NCBI RefSeq assembly: GCF_036320965.1
Contig: NC_092287.1
Span: forward strand, 6,927,797 to 6,991,796
Length of the DNA: 64,000 bases
Reading direction: 5' to 3'
DNA from: Panulirus ornatus
Taxonomy: Eukaryota > Arthropoda > Malacostraca > Decapoda > Palinuridae
The notes under the pieces were generated by a model. The model was not told the DNA's origin, searched no databases, and saw only the letters and a list, made by a program, of their open reading frames with translations. Of the stretch, positions 21,471-32,159 are shown one piece after another (positions within the stretch are counted from its first letter, which is position 1; each line of letters opens with the position of its first letter). The position numbers and the translations under genes were made by a program.

Positions 21471-21472
<2 letters not shown>
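21344..21472 (+). mobile_element. Dispersed repeat family B, copy 1
   Basis: TTGGAAAGCATCACAATTTT and GCGCCTGATCAAGATATTC precede the shared core: CCCCTGATGATGTGATTATT, ACACGAAAGTGCACTTGGGA, TCATTTTCCC and GTGGACTCATAGGAATAT. The core contains a hairpin (CACGAAAGT against ACTTTTCGTG, 21411-21439). TA tracts lie at both ends. No coding capacity. Related copies are at 31413-31498 (minus) and 55490-55603 (plus). Confidence 0.8.
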
Positions 21473-21473
<1 letters not shown>

Positions 21474-21536
<63 letters not shown>

Positions 21537-21542
21537 TATATA
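21474..21542. repeat. (TA)n microsatellite
   Basis: About 69 bp of TA with one CATA break, at the 3' side of family B. Confidence 0.95.
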
Positions 21543-21671
21543 AAACAGGATAAGAGGTCTAGTAAACGAAAACCATATGGAAGGAAGCCATGTCCTGTAC
21601 TATCGAACATGTAAGACTTCAAAATCCTCTTGTCTAACACTAAGGTTTACACTGAACATGACTCAGAACAT

Positions 21672-21831
21672 ATCAGGTTGAAGACAGTGCTGCATTCGCT
21701 GTGATCAGGTTGAAGACAGTGCTGCATTCGCTGTGATCAGGTTGAAGACAGTGCTGCATTCGCTGTGATCAGGTTGAAGACAGTGCTGCATTCGCTGTGA
21801 TCAGGTTGAAGACAGTGCTGCATTCGCTGTG
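21672..21831. repeat. 32-bp minisatellite, 5 apparently identical copies
   Basis: ATCAGGTTGAAGACAGTGCT followed by GCATTCGCTGTG starts at 21672, 21704, 21736, 21768 and 21800. No differences are visible between copies, suggesting a recent expansion. Confidence 0.97.
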
Positions 21832-22016
21832 ATCAGGGTTTACTACAAAACACATCCCACAATGGAGCAACTTAAACCAGGGGAAACTTGTTTGGAAACT
21901 CTCATTAACTCTTGTGTACCTTTGACACTTGGTGTCTCATTCCCTTCACTCTAATCACCAGGACGGACTTCGACGTGATTTTCTTGACTTGTTTCTCTAC
22001 TATGGAGGGAAAGGGT

Positions 22017-22355
22017 GAGGTCTGGATGGGTAAATTAGGGGAGGGGTCAAGTCTGGATGGGTAAGATGGGGAGGGATGAGGTCTGGATGGGTAAGATGGG
22101 GAAGGATGAGGTCTGGATGGGTAAATCAGGCGAGGGCTGAAGTCTGGATGGGTAAGATGGGGAAGGGTGAGGTCTGGATGGGTAAGATGGGGAAGGATGA
22201 GGTCTGGATGGGTAAATCAGGCGAGGGCTGAAGTCTGGATGGGTAAGATGGGGAAGGGTGAGGTCTGGATGGGTAAGATGGGGAGGATGAGGTCTGGATG
22301 GGTAAATCAGGCAAGGGCTCAAGTCTGGATGGGTAAGATGGGGAGGGACAGGGAA
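22017..22355. repeat. 30-bp minisatellite with 3-monomer higher-order structure
   Basis: All monomers share GTCTGGATGGGTAA. Type A continues GATGGGGA, type B ATCAGGCGAGGGCTGA. From about 22080 the order is A-B-A three times (about 91 bp each), the last with small changes. Confidence 0.93.
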
Positions 22356-22507
22356 GGTGTCGAGGTGATGCTGTACAGCGAAGGTCATTACGACACCAGA
22401 AGTCTTCGGAGGGAGAGTATGAGGGAGACTACGAGTGTGAGAGAGGGTCACCGTGATCCCAAAAGCAGGTCAAGGTATCAAGACACATGAGGAAGGACAC
22501 GAGAGAA

Positions 22508-22920
22508 CATGAGGACCTCCTGCAGAAGATGAGGACCTCCTGCAGAAGATGAGGACCTCCTGCAGAAGATGAGGACCTCCTGCAGAAGATGAGGATCTCC
22601 TGCAGAATATGGGGACCTCCTGCAGAAGATGAGGACCTCCTGCAGAAGATGAGGACCTCCTGCAGAATATGGAGACCTCCTGCAGAACATGAGGACCTCC
22701 TGCAGAACATGAGGACCTCCTGCAGAACATGAGGACCTCCTGCAGAACATGAGGACCTCCTGTAGAACATGGGTACCTCCTGCAGAACATGAGGACCTCC
22801 TGCAGAACATGAGGACCTCCTGCAGAACATGAGGACCTCCTCCAAAACATGGGGACCTCCTGCAGAACATGAGGACCTCCTCCAGAACATGAGGACCTCT
22901 TGCAGAAGATGAGGACCTCC
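22508..22920. repeat. 20-bp minisatellite, about 21 copies
   Basis: Unit GAGGACCTCCTGCAGAA(G/C)AT with an exact 20-bp period. GAAGAT or GAATAT units occupy the 5' half and GAACAT units the 3' half. Confidence 0.97.
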
Positions 22921-23520
22921 TATGAGGAAGCCACGGGACAACATGAAGCCCTCTAAGGAGGAAGCCGATGCGTGGGGACAACATGACGCCCTCATTCGGA
23001 GTCTACAACGGGGAAAATGAGAGGAACCTCCACTGAGGAAGCCCTTTGGGAGAACGCTCGGGAGGAGGAGGAGGAGGATGTCAACAATTACGGGGTTGGC
23101 GCCACGGCAGACCCTTCCCCTCCCCACTTGTTGAGGAAGTCAGCCACCGGGCGCCGATTCAGGGGGGGGACATCTGGCGGTGGGGGAAAACTACTGGTTC
23201 CGGTAGTAGATAAGGTGGAATTACGACTGGCTTATACCGGCTTCCAGCAGTCAACACCTTGGAAGAACAAGACGTCAGGTCATCCAACATCGACTATTTA
23301 ATATCTGCTTGATGCGTGAAGGTCTTCGACCACGATTTCGTATTACTTTAAGACACTGAATGTAATTTTGTAGAAGTAATTGTGATTGCTCTCGAAGGCT
23401 CGTGGACCGTCGGTGGGTTAAGGAGGGTGGAGGGGGATGGGTGTGGCAGTTAGGAAGATATCTCTGGGTTATGGTGGAGTTAATTCATGGAACATGATGG
23501 TAGCAACCACAGAGAGTGAT
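22921..23520. other. Unassigned sequence, no gene
   Basis: Decayed copies of the 20-bp unit persist to about 22990. A short GGAGGAGGAGGAGG run lies near 23050. The rest is unique with no recognisable domain. Confidence 0.5.
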
Positions 23521-23900
23521 GGTATGGCCTTTGATCTGACGCTTCACCGGTCAGGTCAAAGGTAGGCTTTCCATGATCCAAGGATCGTATCGGCTTGATT
23601 AAAGGTCGTACCGTCGTGCTCAAGGGTCGTACCGTCGTGCTTAAGGTCGTACCGTCGTGTTCAAGGGTCGTACCGTCGTGCTTAAGATACGTACCGTCGT
23701 ACTGAAAGGTCGTACCGTCGTGCTCAAGGGTCGTACCGTCGTACTCAAGGGTCGTACCGTCGTACTCAAGAATCGTACCGTCGTACTGAAGAATCGTACC
23801 GTCGTGCTCAAGGGTCGTACCGTCGTACTACAAGAATCGTACCGTCGTGCTCAAGGGTCGTACCGTCGTACTGAAAGGTCGCACCGTCGTGCTCGTGGGA
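23521..23900 (+). repeat. Inverted-arm minisatellite locus 2 (right arm with centre)
   Basis: The centre has CCTTTGATCTGAC (23528-23540) facing GTCAGGTCAAAGG (about 23550-23562), reverse complements with one mismatch. It is followed by about 14 units of the 21-22 bp right-arm type TCGTACCGTCGTGCTCAAGG. No left-arm array is visible. Confidence 0.75.
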
Positions 23901-24132
23901 TGACATGGCTGGTTCAAGGTGGTTGGAAAGACCAGACTCTTTAAAACCTGTGTGTTAAGGTCTTCTACTCTCTGCCCTACTCACCTCCTCTCACCACCAC
24001 AAGACTCTCCCAAGGTGTGACAGGGGAAGTGGGGGGGGGGGGGAGGACACCCCTTCCCCTCATCCCCCCCTCCGCAAAGGGCGTGCGTCATAACGAGTCT
24101 TCCGTTGTGTGCTCAGTTCTCCAGAGGTGGGG

Positions 24133-24134
<2 letters not shown>

Positions 24135-24213
<79 letters not shown>

Positions 24214-24278
24214 GGGGACAGAGGAGAAACTCCAGCCAGCTTAATAACCAGCTTATCTCACGTGAATAAGAAGATCTC

Positions 24279-24356
<78 letters not shown>
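24135..24356. repeat. Two (GA)n tracts at 24135-24209 and 24283-24356
   Basis: Each is about 75 bp of pure GA. They are in the same orientation, separated by about 73 bp of unique DNA. Confidence 0.97.
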
Positions 24357-24359
<3 letters not shown>

Positions 24360-25874
24360 CTTATTACTTATCTGTACAGCATGGGGTGGGGTGTTCCACA
24401 CGCGAGGGGGCCCCACCCCATCTTTCGACCTTCCTCTACAATCACAGAACTTCTGAGGTTCCTCAGTGCTGTTCCGTGTTCCCGGTACCCACAGTCTGGT
24501 TCATTCCAGGCGTCCACTCCCGTGCTATACGAGCCAAAACCTACTTTACCGAGCCCTTTCTCACACACGGACACAGGCGATGCCCTCAAACCCACTTCGA
24601 GAAGACTACGATTAACACACGTCCTCTTTTTCTGACTCCTCTTCCATGAAGATAATTGTATCCATCGAGGTCGCCTCACTCTTTATTCTTACCTTCCTGA
24701 AGTTCCAGGATCTCTATCGGCTTCTTAATTGGTACAATGTCAAGATGCTTTGGCGCCCCAAGGTCTAGACAAACCCACCTGGCCTTCACCCTTTGTCTAA
24801 GACAGCTCCATCTCTTTCAAGAAACTTGAGATCCAATACGCATCGGCCATCTTCCCCCAACGCCGTACGCGTTGTCTACCACGCAACTTCGTCTGCAGGG
24901 AAGTTAGACATACGCTTTCGTAGTATCTCTTCCAGGAACTCACAGACCACACTCGCCACGTAGACTGGTCTGTAGGTAGGCGCCTCCTTCTGGTCTCCTT
25001 TCCTCATAGACTGGTCTGTGGGTGGGCGCCTCCTTCTGGTCTCCTTTCTCAGAGACTGGTCTGTGGGTAGGCGCCTCCTTCTGGTCTCCTTCCTCATAGA
25101 CTGGTCTGTGGGTAGGCGCCTCCATCTGGTCTCCTTTCTCAGAGACTGGAATGACGTTTTGCCACCTACCTCTTCCACTTATTTCCGGCGACATCCCGCG
25201 CCAAACTTCGGACGGTTCGTCCACTGCATCAGCTCACGTCTTCAGCACATATGGAGATATTTCTGGAGGACTAATGGGGCAATTAGGGGTCGAGAGCCCT
25301 TCGTAGCCTGTCATCTCTGCACATATCAATGCCTTCCAATACCTCCTCCTCCTCTTCCTCTCTCCATCTCACTAGGTGTTGTGTGTCTGAAATGTCTTCC
25401 ACTCTGAAAAAACGCTTTCGAACTTACACAATTAATTGCTCTGATGCCCTTACACCCTCCAACGCACCTCTTCCCATCTTCATCCCTCACCCTGGTTAGC
25501 AGCTCTTTAACTATCACTTTATCCCTGGCGAGGTTATGGAACGATTTGAATCATCCCCTTCCCTCGTCCACATTATTCTTCTTATTTTTTCAAAATTTCT
25601 CGAATCCTGGTGTATACTCGTTTCTTGCACCCCTATAACTCATAAATCCTGGCTGGCCTGTGTGTACACAAGCACGCTGGTGTAAGAATTTCTCCTTTAT
25701 AACCTCTAAAAACCTGTATCTGCATGATCCTTCGTCTCCAGGGGAATCCAAATCCTCCGTCTGTCTCTTTGTACTCGAATTCCCTCATTAGCAGTTCTTT
25801 AATAACTGTGACAGGGGCGTGTTTTACTGTCTCCGTGTGCCCGTAACGATGACCGCCACACAAAGAGGATCCGT

Positions 25875-25875
<1 letters not shown>
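24357..25875. other. Mostly unique stretch with a 45-bp minisatellite; possible decayed element
   Basis: A 45-46 bp repeat containing AGACTGGTCTGTGGGTAGGC occurs four times (24962, 25008, 25053, 25098; fifth start at 25143). Around 25440-25520 and 25715-25820 similar words recur (TTAGCAGCTCTTTAACTATC and TTAGCAGTTCTTTAATAACT). A plus-strand frame near 25525 reads LARLWNDLNHPLP, slightly like the RLWNxLP block near LINE 3' ends. The evidence is too weak to name an element. Confidence 0.4.

Positions 25876-25944
<69 letters not shown>
25876..25944. repeat. (GT)n microsatellite
   Basis: About 69 bp of pure GT. Confidence 0.97.
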
Positions 25945-25946
<2 letters not shown>

Positions 25947-26004
25947 GAAGTGTTGACGTCAGGAGAAAGTGGACATGTGTCAGCTATGAAGGAGTGTCAT
26001 CCAA

Positions 26005-26450
26005 GATGGAGTGCCAGTCAAAGGAAGAAGACTGTCAGCCAGGCGAGTGTCAGCCAGGAGACTGTCAGCTACGAAAACTGTGTCAGCCAGGACACTCCGT
26101 CATTCAGGAGAAACTGACGGGAGAGTGTCAACCAAGAGCCAGTCTGGAGGGAGGGTCAGCCAAGCGCCAGTCAGTCAGTCAGGAGCGTCAGTCAAGCGCC
26201 AGTCAGTCAGTCAGGAGCGTCACCCAAGCGCCAGTCAGTCAGAAGCGTCAGCCAAGCGCCAGTCAGTCAGTCAGGAGCGTCAGCCAAGCGCCAGTCAGTC
26301 AGTCAGTCAGGAGCGTCAGCCAAGAGCCAGTTAATCAGGTGCGTCAGCCAAGTGCCAATCAGTCAGTCAGGAGCATAAACCAAGCGCCAGTCAGTCAGTC
26401 AGGAGCGTCAGCCAAGCGCCAGTCAGTCAGTCAGGGGCGAGCGTCAGCGA
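26005..26450. repeat. GTCA-based minisatellite, 28-36 bp units
   Basis: Units GCGTCAGCCAAGCGCCAGTC plus a variable number of AGTC tetranucleotides and AGGA. Length variation is in 4-bp steps. The 5' part (26005-26150) is more degenerate. Confidence 0.93.
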
Positions 26451-26482
26451 AGGCGACAGAACGTGGGCAACAATGCATAGAC

Positions 26483-26880
26483 TGGAGGAGGAGGAGGAGG
26501 AGGAGGAGGAGGAGACGGGTCGGGGCGTCACCATGCGGGTGGGAGGCGTAGTGGCATGACAGGGGGTGTGGATGTCCACGAAACTCGTGGGGTTGGAGGG
26601 AGCCAGACGTGGAGGGAGCCAGACGTGGAGGGAGCCAGACGTGGAGGAAGCCCCCCTCCCCTCGGGCAATAAAAGGTTCCTATTTCAAAGACAGGTAGAG
26701 CGTGTGGCAGGGTAAGTGGAGGAATAATTTAATGGCACAGGGGCGGAGGAGGTGGGAGTGTCTGTGTGAGTGTGGGGGGATAGGAAGGGAGGGAAAGCCA
26801 AGGGGGTGTTAGTGTGTAACACATCCCCCATCGCCCTCCTCCAGGCTCTGGTGGGGTGGAGGAGGAGGAGGAGGAGGAGG
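26483..26880. repeat. GGA tracts and a 16-bp minisatellite
   Basis: (GGA)n at 26483-26513 and about 26857-26880. Between them GGAGGGAGCCAGACGT repeats three times (26597-26648). No coding signal. Confidence 0.88.
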
Positions 26881-26967
26881 TGGCTCGTTGGCTCGTGTCC
26901 TATGATGAACCACCCAAGACTTTTTTCTGAGGGGCTGTAGTAACACGATCATGTACGTGTAATAGTG

Positions 26968-27000
26968 CGCGCGCGCGCGCGTGTGCGTGTGTGTGTGTGA
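26968..27000. repeat. (GC)n-(GT)n tract
   Basis: GCGCGCGCGCGCGTGTGCGT and GTGTGTGTG; alternating purine-pyrimidine, Z-DNA prone. Confidence 0.93.
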
Positions 27001-27631
27001 GGGGAGGAGGGGGAGGCTGTAATCAGACATATATATACACTCCTGCAGCAGGGAAGAATAGGAAAGGGGAGTAGGAAGAAATGGGTCAAGAATGCTAACA
27101 TTGCTTCAGACTGGAGAGAGAGAGATCTCCATCTTTTTGCCCTCGGCATGAAGCAGGTGTGTGTGCGCCGCGCTGTTTCACACTAGGCTGGGGGAGGAGC
27201 ACCACCTCCACACACACCCAGCTTTTGGGTGCGACAGGGGTGGAGCCCCGGGTTACATGGACAGCCGTCGTCTGCGACTCACACAAGGGAACGTGTCTTC
27301 CTTTAAGATGATGATGATGTATGAAAAAAAGAAGAAGAGCACCTGGCATCTTTAACAACACAAAAGAAAGTCATTTACAAACTCTTATGGAAGTTATGTG
27401 GGAGAAAGATGCGCCACGTCTCAAAGAAGGCTTGAATACGAGGCATTTTTTTTCCCTTTTTTTTTGAGGGGGGGGGGGGGAGGATGGTGGGGAGAGGGGG
27501 GGATGGGGGGGTAGAGGGGGGGTGAATTTAAAGTCCTGAGGAGGACACAGATAACGAGTGGGTGTTTCCTGGGAGTGTGTGGTGATGTGGGAGAGACAAG
27601 TTATACAGGCAGGTCCTGGTGAAGTGGTGAG

Positions 27632-27632
<1 letters not shown>
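27001..27632. other. Unassigned; T-runs and G-rich patch at 27445-27535
   Basis: T8 and T9 runs are followed by G14 and GGGG-rich DNA. Flanking sequence is unique with no recognisable gene. Confidence 0.55.

Positions 27633-27718
<86 letters not shown>
27633..27718. repeat. (GT)n microsatellite
   Basis: About 86 bp with one TATATG break. Confidence 0.97.
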
Positions 27719-27720
<2 letters not shown>

Positions 27721-27868
27721 CATATATATCCCTGTAAACCCCGTGAATTAGGGAAACCAGGAGTCTGTATTTGCATTTGATTAATTTGGACGTGTTAAAA
27801 GTGGCTCGGCCAACAGTGGGATCAGAAACAAAACGCTGTATTGTTTTGTACACCGAAGGATGAATTGA

Positions 27869-27873
<5 letters not shown>

Positions 27874-27935
<62 letters not shown>
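27874..27935. repeat. (TC)n microsatellite
   Basis: About 62 bp of pure TC. Confidence 0.97.
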
Positions 27936-27936
<1 letters not shown>

Positions 27937-28119
27937 GTGGGGAAAGTCTGGTTGCCGGATGCCAACGCGGTGCGTAACCCTGTACCCTGTGCCTCCTCTA
28001 CCTGGCTGGCGTAACATGTGATCCGAAACTGCAGGTTCCAACTACTTTAATGAGAATCTGTTTTGAGTGAGACGTAGCAAAAACTCGCCAGACCAGCTAT
28101 ATTCCCCGCTATTCAGGTA

Positions 28120-28120
<1 letters not shown>

Positions 28121-28194
<74 letters not shown>
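28121..28194. repeat. (TA)n microsatellite
   Basis: About 74 bp of pure TA. Confidence 0.97.
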
Positions 28195-28196
<2 letters not shown>

Positions 28197-28214
28197 GGTA
28201 AGGGCTGGGGAGTA

Positions 28215-28378
28215 GAGAGTGTGGCACGACTTCCCATATGTCACGTTTGTGGCATGAATGTGGGGAATACAGCGTGACGAACTAGCCATACGAGGCGTCA
28301 CGGACGTAAGGCTTGTGTTACGAGTGTGGGAACGCACGGTGACGCACCAGCCATACGTGGTGTAACAGGCGTAACGCT
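28215..28378. repeat. About 65-bp direct duplication, degenerate
   Basis: 28250-28313 and 28314-28378 share GTGTGGGAA, CGTGACG and AGCCATACG(A/T)GG; a partial third copy may precede them. Confidence 0.75.
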
Positions 28379-28494
28379 GAGGCATAGAGGGTTTGGGCAT
28401 GATTTAAGAAGTATGATGCGCGGGTAGCCAGCTGTTCTGTAGTTATGGAGAATGGATACTTTAGTGTTATTTAAGATATCGGATACATATATAT

Positions 28495-28714
28495 GACCTT
28501 GAGCACGACGGTACGACCCTTGAGCACGACGGGACGACCCTTGAGCACGACGGTACGACCCTTGAGCACGACGGGACGACCCTTGAGCACGACGGTACGA
28601 CCCTTGAGCACGACGGTACGACCCTTGAGCACGACGGTACACTCCCTTTGAGCACGAGGGTACCGCGCCCTGGGGGGCGCGCGGGGCGCGATGGCGTGGC
28701 CTGACCTTTGACCT
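28495..28714 (-). repeat. Inverted-arm minisatellite locus 3 (left arm with centre)
   Basis: About eight units of ACGACCCTTGAGCACGACGG with a 21-bp period, then a GC-rich link and GATGGCGTGGCCTGACC, ending in TGACCTTTGACCT (28702-28714), a perfect DR1. Its possible partner arm, with the complementary centre, lies at 29979-30045. Confidence 0.8.
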
Positions 28715-29119
28715 AACCGTTCAGGGAGGGACTGACCTTATCGCCGGAGGTCAGGAGACAGCAGGGGGGCTGGGGGGTGGGGGGGGGGGGTTGAGAAACG
28801 TACTTCATCGCTGGGAAAATAATATTATCCCAGAGCCACTTCTCCGTGTTCTAAATCTTAAAAAATCCCCTCCAAGGATTCGGGATTCAGCAATCGACCC
28901 CCATTCCGACCTTAATATACTTTAAATTTGACGTTTTTCCCATAAAAACATGTTTTTCATATAAAAATCAGTTAAAAGTGTATATATATTTTTTTTCTCA
29001 CGAATATATAAAGACAGCTTCCAGTATGTTACACTTTGTATGGCTACAATTTGGCGAATCTGAGGATGGTGGGAAGGTGTTTGATTGGCCGGTAGAAGGT
29101 AGAGATTGGAGTGAAAATA
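28715..29119. other. Unassigned AT-rich sequence
   Basis: G10 at 28781-28790 and T-rich DNA near 28990; no gene. Confidence 0.5.
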
Positions 29120-29248
29120 CGCCATTTCCCGCGTTAGCGAGGTAGCGTTAAGAACAGAGGACTGAGCCTTAGAGGGGAATATCCTCACTTGGCCCCCTTC
29201 TCTGTTCCTTCTTTTAGGGGAAAAAAAAATGGGAGGGGAGGATTTCGT
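29120..29248 (+). mobile_element. Dispersed SINE-like repeat, family A, copy 3
   Basis: CGCCATTTCCCGCGTTAGCG, AGGTAGCGTTAAGAACAGAG, GGAATATCCTCACTTGGCCC, CTGTTCCTTCTTTTAGGGGA and GGGAGGGGAGGATTT. The 3' module present at 10776-11000 is missing. It lies between the left arm at 28.5 kb and the right arm at 30.0 kb. Confidence 0.8.
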
Positions 29249-29854
29249 GCCTGAACTTGAAATTATGCATATGATGTCCATCCACACGAAGCCATACATA
29301 CAGACACACACTACCATACACATGTACTATATACATTTGCACATATTCTTATAACAAAGGCGAGTTGAGCCGAACCTGAACAGAACAGGATAAGTTGTGT
29401 TTGCCAGTTATTACTGGTGTAATTGTACTCAAACAATTATTCACCCTGTGGCCCTCCCTCTGTGTAAACAAGTCCGAAAAAGATTTACGGTACAAGAAGT
29501 GTTTTACACTCATTACCGTCAGTGTAATATCTCACTTGTTTACCATGATGGTTACATCTTAATCATCCAGAAATGAGATTCAATTAGTCCTAAAGATGAG
29601 TTTGTTTATTCAATTTGTTTATTGATCTAATAGTTACCATCTTAGGCACAGCAACTATGTTACTTAATTGGGGAAAAAAAAAACGACGTATGAGTCTTTG
29701 TTACATGATATAAAGAATGTATCTAAGATCGAGTATCTAAGATATGTCGAGGTGGAACCGACCATATGGAACGCTGGCTGTAAAAAAAGGGTCATCCAAT
29801 TTACAGATTCACCATCGCACTGGGGGAAAAAAGTACTGATTTACACTTACAATT

Positions 29855-29855
<1 letters not shown>
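29249..29855. other. AT-rich unique sequence, no gene seen
   Basis: An 83-residue frame upstream of the GT tract (29668 onward) shows no recognisable domain. Confidence 0.5.
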
Positions 29856-29923
<68 letters not shown>

Positions 29924-29940
29924 TTGCAAGCGCGCGCGCG
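29856..29940. repeat. (GT)n then short (GC)n
   Basis: About 65 bp GT followed by ATTTGCAAGCGCGCGCGCG. Confidence 0.95.
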
Positions 29941-29978
29941 TCCGCTCTTAAGTTCGTCAATCCGACCTGAGCTTAAGG

Positions 29979-30045
29979 GGTCAGGTCAAAGGTCACAGGC
30001 CATCATGTACAGGGGTCGTATCGCATTGTCGTAGAGGGTAACTTA
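29979..30045 (+). repeat. Inverted-arm minisatellite locus 4 (single-unit right arm)
   Basis: GGTCAGGTCAAAGGTCACAG and GCCATC, then GGGGTCGTATCGCATTGTCG. AGGTCAAAGGTCA (29983-29995) is a perfect DR1. It is the reverse complement of the centre at 28.69-28.71 kb, and the right-arm unit is not expanded. Confidence 0.65.
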
Positions 30046-30049
30046 ACAT

Positions 30050-30147
30050 CTGTTTATATTCTTACTCTATAGTAGGGGGGTCAAAGGTCAGAGGTCAATA
30101 TCTGTTTATACTCTTACTCTATAGGGGGGTCAAAGGTCAGAGGTCAC
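30050..30147. repeat. About 50-bp direct duplication carrying DR1-like sites
   Basis: TCTGTTTATA(T/C)TCTTACTCTATAG followed by GGGTCAAAGGTCAGAGGTCA occurs twice. DR1-like words lie at 30078-30090 and 30127-30139. Confidence 0.93.
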
Positions 30148-30330
30148 AGTGGCATTGCCGACGCCACCACCACGAGGATGATCAAGGGAAGGTCGTTAAG
30201 CAATGACCAGGTCACGAGTGGTCATGATAGTGTTAACGGGTCGTTTGCCAGTTAGTCTTTGGAGGGGGGGGGCATCAAGACCAGCCCCCCCCCCTTATCA
30301 TACATCAAGCAGGGAGGGAGTGACCCTTAG

Positions 30331-30332
<2 letters not shown>

Positions 30333-30410
<78 letters not shown>
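30333..30410. repeat. (GA)n microsatellite
   Basis: About 78 bp of pure GA. Confidence 0.97.
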
Positions 30411-30411
<1 letters not shown>

Positions 30412-30461
30412 CATGAGGTGTGAGAGGAGGTGATAAAGAGCAAATCAGTATTACGGCAAAG

Positions 30462-30612
30462 AGGATATGAGGGGGAGGATGTATTACAGCTGAGGATATG
30501 AGGGGAGCATGTATTACGACTGAGGATACGAGGGGAGGATGTATTACGACTGAGGATATGAGGGGAGGATGTATTACGACTGAGGATATGAGGGGAGGAT
30601 GTATTACGACTA
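30462..30612. repeat. 30-bp minisatellite, 5 copies
   Basis: GAGGATATGAGGGGAGGATG followed by TATTACGACT, with an almost exact 30-bp period. Confidence 0.95.
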
Positions 30613-30723
30613 AGATCCTGATGTGAGGGGAAGATATGAGGGAGAACAAGGAAGGGTGGGGTGTATGGAGTGGGGGGAGGAGGTACGAGGGGTGAGAAGA
30701 GGAAGAGGCGGAAGGCAGATAGT

Positions 30724-30958
30724 AAGGGTGTGTATGGAGTGGGGAGGACACAGGCGAGGGTGTATATGGAGTGGGGAGGACACAGGCGAGGGTGTATATG
30801 GAGTGGGGAGGACACAGGCGAGGGGGTGTATGGCGTGGGGAGGACACAGGCGAGGGTGTGTAAGGAGTGGGGAGGACACAGGCGAGGGTGTGTATGGCGT
30901 GGGGAGGACACAGGCGAGGGTGTGTATGGAGTGGGGAGGACACAGGCGAGGGTGTGTG
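30724..30958. repeat. 32-bp minisatellite, about 7 copies
   Basis: AGGGTGTGTATGGAGTGGGG followed by AGGACACAGGCG. Confidence 0.95.
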
Positions 30959-31071
30959 GCGTGGTGGTAGAGGAGAGGTGAGGGCCAGAGCCCTGCAGTT
31001 AGTCAAGCCCCAGTAATCATATTCATCGCATCCCTCACGTACCATGGCGCCGGGCAGGCCTGGCTCTCTCC

Positions 31072-31089
31072 CACCCTCTCTCTCTCTCT

Positions 31090-31171
<82 letters not shown>
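31072..31171. repeat. (CT)n-(CA)n compound microsatellite
   Basis: CT with two CCC breaks up to 31147, then pure CA. Confidence 0.95.
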
Positions 31172-31172
<1 letters not shown>

Positions 31173-31324
31173 AGAGACAAACTCTACATAATTCTCTCAT
31201 CTCCGTGCCGGAAAAACGCTCGACACTTGCAAAGATCATCACCATAAACAAACCTGGTTTCGGTAGTGGCCACTGCCAGCGCAGGAACCCCCACCTACAA
31301 TTTAAGTCTTGAATACCAAACGTC

Positions 31325-31404
<80 letters not shown>
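31325..31404. repeat. (TA)n microsatellite
   Basis: About 80 bp of TA leading into family B. Confidence 0.97.
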
Positions 31405-31408
<4 letters not shown>

Positions 31409-31412
31409 CATG

Positions 31413-31498
31413 TATATATTCCTATGAGTCCACGGGGAAAATGAAGCACGAAAAGTTCCCAAGTGCATTTTCGTGTTATAATCACATCATCAGGGGGA
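31413..31498 (-). mobile_element. Dispersed repeat family B, copy 2
   Basis: Minus strand reads CCCTGATGATGTGATTATAA, CACGAAAATGCACTTGGGAA, CTTTTCGTGC, TCATTTTCCCCGTGGACTCA and TAGGAATATA. As in copy 1, the GGAATATA end abuts a TA tract. Confidence 0.85.
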
Positions 31499-32159
31499 TG
31501 ATGGAAGGAACGGAGTTACGGGAAAAAGGGGAGGGATCTTTCAAGGTGAGGTTCTGTGTTGTACACTACCATCTGTGGAGGGGATGAAAACGTTCCGACC
31601 AATCGTTCGCATCCCAAACGTTTTTCTGAACGTTTTTTTTGTTTTGTTTTTGTGTGTTTGTGTTTTGCCCTTGATCCACACGTTCACGGTTTCCAGCGCC
31701 ACGTTGAAGTCTCGTAGTGGTGATGTTTCCACTGGATGAGGGAGCTGCGCGCCCCACGCCCCCCGCGCCTCTGCCACCTCCTGCGCCGCTGTCAGCCGAC
31801 GGAGGGTCAACACTCGTGCGCTGACGCGGTGCGCAGCAGTGAACCGTTGAGGAGGACGGGTGGTCACTCACAGCAGCGTACACAACCAACCCCCTAACCA
31901 CACACACCCTCCCCTTCCCCTAACCTCCTACTACGTCTACTGTTCGTGGCCACAAATCCCCACCCTCCTCCCCTCTGTTGTTCTGTTTACGAAACAGGGT
32001 GGTGGCCTCCTTTCCACACACTCAACACCCCCCCCACCTTCTGTTGTCCTGTTGTTGATGTTGGTGTTTCCATTTCGTCGTCGTCTTCCTCCCTCCGCCA
32101 CTACTGTTGTGTGTGTGCGTGTCCCGGTGGTAGGGTAAATATCACGCACCACCACACTC
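31499..32159. other. Unique sequence, no gene seen
   Basis: A T-rich patch (31617-31670) and a GC-rich patch (31745-31830). No recognisable domain in any frame. Confidence 0.5.

Noticed and set aside
22501..22925. Possible CRISPR array (regular 20-bp repeats)
   Set aside because: Units are directly adjacent with no unique spacers, and the context is eukaryotic.
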